Source: Paractinoplanes toevensis
Lineage (GTDB): Bacteria; Actinomycetota; Actinomycetes; Mycobacteriales; Micromonosporaceae
DNA length: 63,786 nucleotides
Assembly (NCBI RefSeq): GCF_018332695.1
Contig: NZ_BOQN01000036.1
Location: forward strand, 1-63,786
Reading direction: 5' to 3'
Shown here: positions 9,028-18,080 of the stretch, piece after piece
Position numbering within the stretch: position 1 is the first letter of the stretch
Layout: every line of letters begins with the position of its first letter
Notes under the pieces: generated by a model
The model's input: only the letters and a program-made list of their open reading frames with translations
What the model was told of the DNA's origin: nothing
Databases searched by the model: none
Position numbers and translations under genes: made by a program

Positions 9028-12000
9028 TCAGGAGTGGGACGGCTGGAGGCGAAGGCCGTAGCCGGGCCGTAGGACGCCCAGCTGGTCGGACCAGATGAGC
9101 TCCGACGTGTCGTCCTTGGGGGCGATACCGATCCGGGCGGCGCCGCCGGAGCGGATGAAGGTGCCGTCGTTGGTCGGGTAGGCGAAGCTGATGCCGCCAC
9201 CGGTCTCGTCGAAGATCGCCTGGAACGTGACCCTCGTCGACCCGTCGTCGTTGTACGGGCGCACGTTGCGCCACTCGACGACGTATTGGCGGTTCGGGGC
9301 GGTTCCGCGGACACCGGTCAGGATGGTCGAGTTCTCGTCGGCCTCCCAGTCGCCGCTGAACGGCGCCACGTAGCCGCTGCCGAAGTCGAGGTAGCCGCCC
9401 GTGAAGACAAGGGCCGACGTGTTCGCCGTGCCGTACAGGGTGATCGGGAACGGCAGGGTGAGCGTCGACTGCTGGTCATGACCGCCGAACAGCGAGGTCC
9501 CGGACAGTGCGGTGTAGGGGACTGCCTGCTCGGCGATGCGGTAACCGTCGCCGGGTTCGGCGGGCCAGTTCATCGCCACCGTGTCCCGGCCGACCAGGGC
9601 CGGCCAGGCCATCGAGTACGCGCAGTCGCCGCTCGGGATGGTGGCCACCACGTTCCAGGTCTTCGCCGGCACACCGACCAGCTCGTACCAGCCGTTCTCG
9701 TCGCTGGTCACCGACAGGCCGGCGGCCTTCACCGTGGCCCCTTCGACCGGGTCGTCGCCGCAGGTGACCCTGCCCTCGATGGTGTTGGTGGCCGGCGCGT
9801 CGGCGGTGAAGGTGATGCTCCTACCGGTGGCCAACTGCGGCGCGCGGAAGAGGTACTGGAAGCCACCCACGCCGGCGGCACCCTCCACGCCGACCGCGGC
9901 ACGGGCGCCGCGTTCGAGGTCGGCGAGCGGGTCGATGTCGTCGTAGGCGAAGGTGACGCCACCGTTCTCGGTGAAGATCACCTCGAAGGTGACCCGTTCG
10001 TTGTCGCCGCCCCAGATCTTGGCGTTGCGCCACTCGACGATCCACTGCCGGTTCGGGGCGGTGCCGCTGATCTTGGTGAGCATCGCCGCGTCGTTGTCGA
10101 TGTCCAGGTCATCGAAGAACGGGAAGACCACGTTGTTCGGCGAGGCCGGGGCCCAGGTGCCGGACGGGATCTCGCTGTCCGGGTACGACCAGGGGCTGGT
10201 CGGGGCGAAGGAGATGAAGCCGTTGCTGCCGATCCACGCGGATGTGGTGTTGACCTCGCCGTACAGCTTGATCGGGAAGGGCACCGGCACCTGCCACACC
10301 GCGTCGTCGCCGGTCCAGTCCCGGACAGTGTCGCCGGGGATCACCCCCTGGGTGCCGACCGTGCAGGTGTAGAAATCGTCGTTCTTGGGGCTGACCGACA
10401 GGTCCACCGACAGGTCGCCGGAGCTCTTGTAGCCGGTCGCGGTCGCGTACTGCCCGGTGCAGCCATCAGTGCCGGTGTTGACCGCCAGCGTGTACGCACC
10501 GACCGGGGTGTTCGCGAACTGGTAGCTGCCGTCGGCGCCGGTTACCGTGCTGCGGCCGCCGGGGTTCATGGTGATCGTGGCACCGGCCACCGGCTCAGTG
10601 GTCCACCCCTCGGTCAACACACCACGGACGACACCGGCCGGCGCGGGGGTGTACGTGATCGAACTGTTCGCGGTGAGCGCGGCCTCCTGGTAGGAGTACA
10701 GCTCCCAGCTCCAACCGTCCGGGCTCTTCAATCCGACGGAGGCGGCGCTGCCGCGCTGCCGGGCGCTGGTCATCGCGCCGTAGTGGAAGGCATAGCTGCC
10801 GTTCTCGTGGAAGACCGCCTCGAACGTCACCCGCTCGTCCGTGTCGACGAACAGAACGTTGCGCCATTCCACGGTGAACGTGCGGTTCGGTGCCGTACCC
10901 GCCGCCTGCGTCCGCACACTGGCCGAGCCGTCGATCCAGAAGTCGTCCCAGAACGGGGCGACCGTCCCACCGGCGACCTGAACAAAACCATCGTCATAGA
11001 CGGTCAGCGTGCTCGAACTAGCGCCGTGCAACCGCACCGGGAACGGCGCGGTCACCGTGGTGGACACCCAGTCGTCGGTCAGCGGCAACACAGTGCCGGC
11101 CGCCACGTATCCGGAGGCACCGGTCGAGCAGGCGTACCCCATCTCGCCGTAATTGGGCCCAGCGTGCAGGTCATGCACTGTGTCGGCGAGCAACTCGACC
11201 TGATCGGCGACCGTGATCGCGCACCGGCCGGGCAGCGACGCCGACACCGTGTAACTGTCGGCCACCGCCCCGTCGAAGGCATAGCTGCCATTGGCGGCCG
11301 TGGTGGTGGTCATGCCGCTCGGGTCGAGGGTCACGGTGGCGCCGCCGACCGCGGCGCCGGCGGCGTTGGTCAGGGTGCCGCTGAGCGTGTGGGTCTCGAA
11401 CGAGCCGGTCACCTCGGGCGGGGTGAACACCAGCGCCTTCCCGCTGACCAGGGACGCCTCCTCGGTGGAGTAGGCGAAACCGTCCTCGCCGTCGGAGGAC
11501 TCGATCCCGACGAGCGCGTTCGCGCCCCGCTCGGCCGCGTTGTCCAGACCGTCGTAGTTAGTGGTGACGGTGCCGTCCGGGCTGAGCAACACCTCGAAGG
11601 ACAGACGCTGCCCGGTGTTGCCCTTGCGGTAGACGTTGCGCCACTCGATCAGGAACCGCTGCGTTGCACCGGACCCGACGACCGAGGTACGCACGCTCGC
11701 CGACGCGTCGACCACCAGGTCGTCCCAGAACGGTGCGATCACCGCGTTCGGATCGGCACCGGAGACCAGCGGTGTGCCGGCAGTGTGCGGGTGCGAACCC
11801 TGCGGATCGACGAACGACAGCAGGCCGTTGGTGTCGACCCATGCCGTGCGGTACGCGCCGCCGTAGAACGGGAAGGCGAACGGCAGGTTCACGGTGGCGA
11901 CTGCATCGTCGCCGGTCAGAGCGAGAGTCGTGGCCGCGGCCGAGAACGTGGTGGTGTTCTCGGCGCAGACATGGCCGAGGTTGCTGCCTGCTCGCATCAG

Positions 12001-15000
12001 CAGGATCTGCACGATCATGCCTTCGCCGTCGATCAGCAGTTGCTGGTCGGAGACCAGGCCGCAGCGGCCGCCGTAGGTCGCGGTGATGGTGTAGAAGTCG
12101 ATCGGGATGTTCGCGAACCCGAATGCCCCGTTGGCGTCGGCGGTGGCGGTGTACCCGCCCGGCTGCAGCTTGACGACGGCCCCGGGAGCCGGGAGCCAGG
12201 TGGTGTCGAGCACCACGCCGGTCACGCTGGTAGCCGGCTTGACGCGGAGCTGAATCTGGGCCTTCGGGCCGGTCCGGCCGCCGGCGTCGACCGCCACCGC
12301 GAACACCGTCCGTTCGCCGGTGAACGTGCCGACCGGCAGGTTCACCGTAGCGGTGCCGCCAGGCTCGATGGCGTTCACCATGAGATCGAGCGTGCTGTTG
12401 TCGAGGCTGTACTTGAACTTGGTGACGTTGGTGTCACCACGGGCGTCGAACGTGACCGCCACCGTGCCACCGGCCACGATCTCGGGGCCGTTCGGCAGGC
12501 TGAGTTGTGGTTTCAGCGGCAGCGCTAGGGTGGCAATGTTCGCGTCGGTCTCGATGAAGTTGTAAATCCGGACGTCGTCGATGGCGCCGTTGAAGTAGGC
12601 CTCATTGCCGTCGTGCCACATGTGCTTGCCGACCAGGACCGGCCCGGTCGCGTTGAAGCCGGTGCCGGCCGTGACGGTGGCGCTGCCGGCCTGCCGGACG
12701 CCGTTGACGTAGAGCGTCATCGTGCGGGTCGTCCCGTTGTAGACGCCGGTGAGGTGCGTCCACTTATTCGCGACAGAAAGCGCGTCGGAGTACACCTGGT
12801 ACACAGCCGCGTTCTCGGTGTCGCTCGCGGTGATGTAGAAGCGCCATTTCTTGAGATGACCGGCGAATCCCAGGGCGTACGCGTAGGTGGCGTTGCCTGC
12901 GGCTCCGACTGCCGTGGATTGCACGGGGTTGTCGACAGAATCGATCTTTACCCAGGCCGAGACGGTGAAGCTGCTGTCGGTGCGGACCGCCGTGGCGGCA
13001 CCGGTGTCCGGGTGCGGGTAGGTCGGAGCGCTCGCCGTGGTCGCGTATCCGGTGCTGCCGTTCACCCACAGGGCACTGCCCTCATTCCCCCGCCCGGCGA
13101 CCCGGGTCGCACCGCCGGCCAGCGTGAGGGTGTTGTTGTGCTGGCTGATGTCGGCGGCGGTACTGGTTCCGGTCGCCTCCTCGAAAGTCCATCGGGCGGC
13201 CGGGCCGGTGCCCGCGTTCACGGAGAACGAGTAGTCCCTGGACAGCGCCGACAAGCGGCCGGCCCGGTCCTTGGACCAGACGTGCAGCACGTTGAGGCCG
13301 TCATGCTGCGGCGTGACGGTAATCGTCGCGCCGTAGTTAGAGGCGGCTGGCACCGTCGGCGCGGCGAGTTGCTGCCCGGAGTCCAGCGTCCAGGCGTAGG
13401 AGACGACCTCCTCCGGATGCTCCGTCGACCCGGGCGGCGTGATCGTGAAGGTACCGGGTATTCCCACGCCACCTCGGAAGACACCACTCGGATAGTCGGT
13501 CGAAGTGACCCCACCTGGCTTCGCGGGCGGGGTCGCGTCGACGGTGAACTCGCAGGTGCCCGACCAGGTCGACAGGTTTCCGTCGGACGTCTTGGTCTGC
13601 CAGACGTACGTTGTGCCGTCGGCCAGCTTCCCGGCCGGGACAGCCTTGGCGACGGAGGCGTTGTTACCGTTGGTCTGCGACACCTTGTTCGACTCGCTGC
13701 GCGCACCGCCGTACTGCCACCAGTAGAAATCGGTGGTCAGGCTCTGCTCGTCGGTGTCCGGGTCGGACTGCATGGCGGCCAGGGTTGGCGTCGGCGACAG
13801 CACGTACGGGCGGCCGCTACCGGTGGCGCACGCCTTGGTGTCGGCGATGCGGTTGGTGGCGGCGTTCGGCGCCCGGTTGTACGTGACCGACAGCTTCGCC
13901 GTGGACGGGTTGTACCGCTTCCACTGCGACAACGTGCCCTCGTCGACAGCGCGCAGGCCCACGCTCACGCTGGTCCAGTTCTTCGACGCGCCCAGCGCCA
14001 CCATCGACTTCACGTCGAACTCGATCGTGCCGGGGCCGTAGCAGCCGTGCACCCCGCCGACCTTGCGGTCGCCCTTGGTCTGCGCGGTGTAGCTGTTGTT
14101 CCAGGTCGGCTGACTGTTCCAGGTGGTTGTCTTCGAGAACCCGCCGGTCAACCACAGCTTCGCGTTGGTCACCGGGCTGCACGTCCACGACCACCGCTGC
14201 TCGATCCGGAACTGGGCGCCGAGGATCTGGGTGGCCTTGACCTTGCTGGTGTCCATCCGGAACAGCGACCGGATGATGTGGTCGGAACAGCCGGAACAGT
14301 CCTCGGTCCGGCCGGCCCCGGCCGAGCCGCGCGCCGCCCCGTCGGTCAGCGCTGTCGTGTTCTTCCAGAACGAGCTGGACGGATACTTGCTCCACACCGA
14401 GGTCCACTCGTTGTCGACCAGGCCACCGGTCACCGCCGGGTCGATGTACACCGGGTACCTCGTGCGCGGGTCGGTCAGCATCGCCCGGTCCGGGGTGACC
14501 GTGATCGCCGAGCCGGTCACCCGCAGCGGCATCACGGCCCGGCGCTTCGCCTCGCCCTCGGCGGTGATGTCCGGCCGTGACTGCTCGGCGGGCGACGAGG
14601 GCGACGACGACTCGGTGGAGTCCCACATCAGCGGGGCGGGCGCGGTGAACACCGCGGCGCCCTTGGCGTCCCGGGCCACCAGGCCGCCGCCGGTCGCGGC
14701 CTTGACCTTGACACCCTTGGCCGACATGCCGAACTTGAGCTTCGCCAGTTTCGGGTTGGCCGCCGCCTTACGGTCGTGCACGACCAGCACTTCGGAGAAA
14801 CCGGTCGCCTGCGCGGTCACCCGCAGGTCGACTCCGGGCAGCACCCCCTTGTAGAGCGCGGTCGACCCGGCGAGCGCCGGCTTCGGCAGCTTCTCCGGCC
14901 AGGTCACCGTCAGCTCGCGGTCGCGGTCCCCCAGCCGCCCGACCAGGGTGTCGCCACCCGCTGAGAACACCATCGGCAAAACGGTGGCCTTCGGAGCGAT

Positions 15001-15339
15001 ACCGGCCGCGGTCGCGCGTAGGCGGGTGTCGACCGGAATCCAGTTCTTGCCGTCGCGCACCCGGGCCGGCTCGACGGTCTCGTCGAGCGTGCGCGATCCG
15101 TCCGGATTGACGAAGACCTGCGCGTGCTCGGTGCGCTCGGCGAGGTTCTCCACCCGGCCCCGGCACACACGGGCCATCCGCACGGCCGCCGCCTCGTCAG
15201 GCTGTTCGGTCACACACCGCGCCGGCGGCAGAGCCGCCACAGCCGGCTCGGCACCGGCCGGCACCGACAACCCGGAGACGATCGTGGCTGCGACGGCAGC
15301 GATGACCACACGACGATTCACGAACCTGACAGCAGCCAT
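9028..15339 (-). CDS. Giant secreted LamG protein with four carboxypeptidase-regulatory/NIDO-like modules
   Basis: About 2100 residues, with a signal peptide (AAVAATIVSGLSVPAGA). The N-terminal ~500 residues match the type that accompanies RHS proteins in actinomycetes, including a cysteine-containing DNRLRE-like region. Next come fibronectin-like stretches and a LamG/concanavalin-like domain (about 715-925). The C-terminal half is four repeats of one pair: a carboxypeptidase-regulatory-like beta domain followed by a NIDO-like domain carrying APFWDD or PFFDD and a TVEWRNV-type strand (modules start near 1037, 1317, 1572 and 1855). I prefer ATG at 15339 because GGGGG lies 8 nt upstream; the GTG at 15345 would sit only 2 nt from it. 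It is the first gene of the operon with the RHS toxin and probably acts outside the cell, as an adhesin or delivery partner. Confidence 0.85.
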   Translation of the reverse strand: MAAVRFVNRRVVIAAVAATIVSGLSVPAGAEPAVAALPPARCVTEQPDEAAAVRMARVCRGRVENLAERTEHAQVFVNPDGSRTLDETVEPARVRDGKNWIPVDTRLRATAAGIAPKATVLPMVFSAGGDTLVGRLGDRDRELTVTWPEKLPKPALAGSTALYKGVLPGVDLRVTAQATGFSEVLVVHDRKAAANPKLAKLKFGMSAKGVKVKAATGGGLVARDAKGAAVFTAPAPLMWDSTESSSPSSPAEQSRPDITAEGEAKRRAVMPLRVTGSAITVTPDRAMLTDPRTRYPVYIDPAVTGGLVDNEWTSVWSKYPSSSFWKNTTALTDGAARGSAGAGRTEDCSGCSDHIIRSLFRMDTSKVKATQILGAQFRIEQRWSWTCSPVTNAKLWLTGGFSKTTTWNSQPTWNNSYTAQTKGDRKVGGVHGCYGPGTIEFDVKSMVALGASKNWTSVSVGLRAVDEGTLSQWKRYNPSTAKLSVTYNRAPNAATNRIADTKACATGSGRPYVLSPTPTLAAMQSDPDTDEQSLTTDFYWWQYGGARSESNKVSQTNGNNASVAKAVPAGKLADGTTYVWQTKTSDGNLSTWSGTCEFTVDATPPAKPGGVTSTDYPSGVFRGGVGIPGTFTITPPGSTEHPEEVVSYAWTLDSGQQLAAPTVPAASNYGATITVTPQHDGLNVLHVWSKDRAGRLSALSRDYSFSVNAGTGPAARWTFEEATGTSTAADISQHNNTLTLAGGATRVAGRGNEGSALWVNGSTGYATTASAPTYPHPDTGAATAVRTDSSFTVSAWVKIDSVDNPVQSTAVGAAGNATYAYALGFAGHLKKWRFYITASDTENAAVYQVYSDALSVANKWTHLTGVYNGTTRTMTLYVNGVRQAGSATVTAGTGFNATGPVLVGKHMWHDGNEAYFNGAIDDVRIYNFIETDANIATLALPLKPQLSLPNGPEIVAGGTVAVTFDARGDTNVTKFKYSLDNSTLDLMVNAIEPGGTATVNLPVGTFTGERTVFAVAVDAGGRTGPKAQIQLRVKPATSVTGVVLDTTWLPAPGAVVKLQPGGYTATADANGAFGFANIPIDFYTITATYGGRCGLVSDQQLLIDGEGMIVQILLMRAGSNLGHVCAENTTTFSAAATTLALTGDDAVATVNLPFAFPFYGGAYRTAWVDTNGLLSFVDPQGSHPHTAGTPLVSGADPNAVIAPFWDDLVVDASASVRTSVVGSGATQRFLIEWRNVYRKGNTGQRLSFEVLLSPDGTVTTNYDGLDNAAERGANALVGIESSDGEDGFAYSTEEASLVSGKALVFTPPEVTGSFETHTLSGTLTNAAGAAVGGATVTLDPSGMTTTTAANGSYAFDGAVADSYTVSASLPGRCAITVADQVELLADTVHDLHAGPNYGEMGYACSTGASGYVAAGTVLPLTDDWVSTTVTAPFPVRLHGASSSTLTVYDDGFVQVAGGTVAPFWDDFWIDGSASVRTQAAGTAPNRTFTVEWRNVLFVDTDERVTFEAVFHENGSYAFHYGAMTSARQRGSAASVGLKSPDGWSWELYSYQEAALTANSSITYTPAPAGVVRGVLTEGWTTEPVAGATITMNPGGRSTVTGADGSYQFANTPVGAYTLAVNTGTDGCTGQYATATGYKSSGDLSVDLSVSPKNDDFYTCTVGTQGVIPGDTVRDWTGDDAVWQVPVPFPIKLYGEVNTTSAWIGSNGFISFAPTSPWSYPDSEIPSGTWAPASPNNVVFPFFDDLDIDNDAAMLTKISGTAPNRQWIVEWRNAKIWGGDNERVTFEVIFTENGGVTFAYDDIDPLADLERGARAAVGVEGAAGVGGFQYLFRAPQLATGRSITFTADAPATNTIEGRVTCGDDPVEGATVKAAGLSVTSDENGWYELVGVPAKTWNVVATIPSGDCAYSMAWPALVGRDTVAMNWPAEPGDGYRIAEQAVPYTALSGTSLFGGHDQQSTLTLPFPITLYGTANTSALVFTGGYLDFGSGYVAPFSGDWEADENSTILTGVRGTAPNRQYVVEWRNVRPYNDDGSTRVTFQAIFDETGGGISFAYPTNDGTFIRSGGAARIGIAPKDDTSELIWSDQLGVLRPGYGLRLQPSHS

Positions 15340-16084
15340 CGACACATCCCCCGCGACACCAGCTCAGTCGCGAAGAATTAACACATGCAAGATCACGGAT
15401 GTAAACAGAGAGTTTTGAGTCGATCGCTGAGCGACAGTAAGCACGCAACCGCATTCGCTGGTCAGAACCTCCAATCCGCCACAGCTCAGAACGAAATGTG
15501 GCGCAAGTCACCATCCCAGTTCGGCTCTCAGAGGGTTGCCACCGGCCTGCAGTGCCAGCGCGAGACCTCGGTACCGCCCCCTACAACTTCCCGATCGGCG
15601 GTGGCGGCGGCAACAGCGGCGGCAACGGCGGCAGCAAGGGCAACTGCGGCGGCTCGGGCCGGGGCAACGGCGGCGACATCAGCGGCAGCAACGGCAAGAG
15701 ATTCGGCAGCACCTTCATCGGGACCTCAAGGACCAGGTCAAGGCGCCTGGAACCTGAACAAGGTCATGCACGACTACACCGGCTACGTTCCATTCCCGCC
15801 CGGCTTCGGCGGCGGCCACTGCAAGGCAGCCTCCAACGCGGTCACCAACATGGGCAAGCAGCAGTTGAAGCTTTCCTAGAACACCACCATCTGCCAGTTC
15901 GGCGTAATCAGCGGTTGCCAGGAGCAATGAAGTCAATCGGCTGCGGCGACCTCAAACAGCGAATGCGCAGGCCACGTCACGCTCCTGGTCGCCGATGCCC
16001 TGCTGACCCACCGCATAGGAGCGGCGAAGATGACCCCGAGGCCACGCCGCCGAACAGGGCAGCTTCCGGGCATCATTGCGCGAC

Positions 16085-16872
16085 ACCGGCGAGCAGGCTG
16101 TCGGGTACAAGAACAGGTTCTCGGTGGACGCCCCAGTCTTGCTGGACTACCGCACCCAGAAGGCGATCGGCGACGTCCAGGTGGCGACGAGGTCCTGGCC
16201 ACCGACCCTACCGCAGCCGTGGTAGTAACCGCCCTGATCGCCAACACCGACACCGACCTGGTCGACGTAACGATCAAATCGGGCGACGGCACGATCGCAA
16301 CCGTGCACACCACCCCGGAACACCCGTTCTGGAACCCCGTCCACTCACCAATGGACCAACGCCGCCGACCTGAACCCCGGCGACGCAATGCAGCCCCCCG
16401 CCCCCGCGGCACTGGCAACCGTCCTGACCGTCCACGCCTTCCAAGGCCACGAGACGATGCACAACCTCAGCGTCGCCGTCATCCACACGTACTATGTGCT
16501 CGCCGGGCGGACCCCGGTGCTCGTACACAACACAGGTGGGAGCCTTGATCTTTGCCGGGTTTCTCCACCGAGTAGGGGCCATAAGGAGCGCGTTCAAGGG
16601 CTGGACCCTGACGACTTTCCTGATTTCGATGAGAACAGCGACATCGCGACAGGCTCAGCGCATTTCGGAAATAGTGAGAGACGACAGCCTTTGCGGCCAA
16701 TAACTCGCATCGGGCAGGCGATGGGTTTAAGGTCAGGATTCCAGCACAGTGGATTCAAGACAACGACGACATAGAAATTCGGGATGGCCTCGGCAGTCAG
16801 AAAGAAAACTTGATTCCCGAAATTGATTCCGGAGTTCAACAACTTCGGACGCAAGCATTGGAGGCCAGGCCA
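16085..16872 (+). pseudogene. Frameshifted HINT domain and toxin remnant (orphan toxin cassette)
   Basis: Conceptual repair of the reading frame gives a HINT domain like that of the intact RHS gene. SVDAPVLLDYRTQKAIGDVQV (split by a missing base near 16181-16185) continues as GDEVLATDP, then VHTTPEHPFWN. A second shift between about 16336 and 16353 leads to WTNAADLNPGDAMQ and IHTYYVLAGRTPVLVHNT (ending about 16536). Beyond it an unrecognised passenger region is broken again near 16665-16690, then stays open toward the S1-like gene. The first HINT residue is not the expected Cys. Upstream, 15500-16085 is an Ala/Gly-rich, frame-interrupted stretch that may be the end of the former RHS linker. 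The gene is dead in this strain unless these are sequencing errors. Confidence 0.75.
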
Positions 16873-17355
16873 ATGAATTCCCCCGAGAATCAGTTGCGGA
16901 GATACTCCACGGTTTCAGGCGTTGTTGCTGACCATAAGAAGTATGGCCTGCTCCTGCACTTGGAAAACGGCGTTGAGGGCTTTGTTGATTCTTCCGATGT
17001 TGCAGACCGTCCAGTTGATTCGGGTGACTGGCCATCAGTTGGGATAACCGTGATGGCTGTCGTTCTCGGGCCTACTCAGATGGGTCGTTGGCGATTGAGT
17101 ATGCGCGATCGGGACATAAGGGTTGTAACGGCACTGGAGGACCCCCAAGCCGAATTTGGGTATTGGGACGCGCTTAAGGTAGCTGGGCCGGGCAATTCAG
17201 CCGCCCGTGATGCGTTCCTTTCTTCCCCGAGCGCTGTTCCGCTGCTGCGGTGGGCACTGGCGTGTCCGTGGCACTCCTCGGATAGAAAGCTAGCGGAAGA
17301 ACTACTGGCCACCGCGCCTGGAACTGTCAAAGAGCAATTTGACTTGCCGGACTGA
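16873..17355 (+). CDS. S1-domain-like protein; candidate orphan immunity protein
   Basis: 160 residues from an ATG at 16873 with a GGAGG 8 nt upstream. The frame extends back to a TTG at 16810, but the SD points to the ATG. Residues ~10-70 resemble an S1/OB-fold: VSGVVADHKKYGLLLHL, then GVEGFVDSSDV and later MGRWRLSMRDRD. The C-terminal half (WDALKVAGPGNSAARDAF onward) is unrecognised. GC content is lower than in flanking core genes. It directly follows the broken HINT-toxin cassette, in the place where an immunity gene should be. OB-fold/S1-like proteins of this size are common in actinomycete genomes as small antidote-like genes, but a role here is inference. Confidence 0.65.
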   Translation: MNSPENQLRRYSTVSGVVADHKKYGLLLHLENGVEGFVDSSDVADRPVDSGDWPSVGITVMAVVLGPTQMGRWRLSMRDRDIRVVTALEDPQAEFGYWDALKVAGPGNSAARDAFLSSPSAVPLLRWALACPWHSSDRKLAEELLATAPGTVKEQFDLPD

Positions 17356-17615
17356 TCTGGCAGCCGGCTCAAGCGGCTCGGGTGTGTGTTCGCGCGCGGC
17401 TGTCCGTCGTTGGTCGCCCATGTCGCCGTCATGGTTGCCGTTAGCCGTGGCAACATGTCGCTTCAATCGATCTTCTGGTAGGTGCATGGGCGTCGCGGCA
17501 GGTGCGGTCGGTCGGGGTGCGGCATGTCGGCCGATGGAAGCCTCGGTGGAAGCGTCTTGCGGGATCGCTATTGCACCGCTTTTTTCGGATTTTTCCGCTG
17601 CAAACTTCCGCCCCG

Positions 17616-18080
17616 CTAAATGTGCCCTCCTACGCCGTCGCGTCGGCCAACTTTGCCATCGACCCGGCCGTCCATCGGGTTGTCCACGTACTCTTCCGGC
17701 AGCTCCACACCGAGCATGGCCGCCTTCTGCCGCAAGACGCCCGAGGTCGCAGCGTTGCGGACGTTGCGCAGCTGCTTGGCGGTCAGGGCATACCGGGCCC
17801 GAGCAACATCATCGTTGAGCGGACCCAACACCGAATCCCCCTCCGAGCACATCGGCACCCACAGAGCTGCCCACTCGGCGGTCGTCGCCGCCGTCGCTGG
17901 CACCCGCATCCCAGCAACCCGAGGCTCGGCGCCCGCCTCCTTGTCCAGCCTGGACGGCCCGCGCGGCGCGGGCGTAACCGGCCGGGCCGCGACAGTCAGC
18001 GCCAAACCTTCCCCCGGCGCCTCGGCCAGCCAGCCCAGAACGCTCTCCACTGGGGCGGGAACACTGACCGTGCCCGTCAA
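17616..18080 (-). CDS. Small protein coupled to DUF2637 gene (integrative-element type)
   Basis: 154 residues whose ATG overlaps the stop of the upstream DUF2637 gene by 4 nt, so the two are translationally coupled. The N-terminal third is Pro/Ala-rich. The C-terminal part (ALTAKQLRNVRNAATSGVLRQKAAMLGVELPEE) is a helical segment of the kind found at the end of small regulatory or replication-associated proteins of actinomycete integrative elements. No catalytic motif is visible. Low-complexity ORFs on the opposite strand across the same stretch are artefacts. Confidence 0.55.
   Translation of the reverse strand: MTGTVSVPAPVESVLGWLAEAPGEGLALTVAARPVTPAPRGPSRLDKEAGAEPRVAGMRVPATAATTAEWAALWVPMCSEGDSVLGPLNDDVARARYALTAKQLRNVRNAATSGVLRQKAAMLGVELPEEYVDNPMDGRVDGKVGRRDGVGGHI

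Noticed and set aside
9286..12528. Plus-strand open frame of over 1000 codons opposite the LamG protein
   Set aside because: Same artefact. It has no recognisable fold and lies inside the repeated NIDO-like modules of the real gene.
15385..15879. Ala-rich plus-strand frame beginning just upstream of the HINT remnant
   Set aside because: It is mostly Ala/Thr/Arg low complexity, lacks a ribosome-binding site and has no intact domain. I treat it as degraded linker DNA of the old toxin gene.
16085..16872. Programmed frameshifting in the HINT region
   Set aside because: No slippery heptamer or structured stimulator is evident at the shifts, and there are at least three shifts. Decay, or sequencing error, is simpler.
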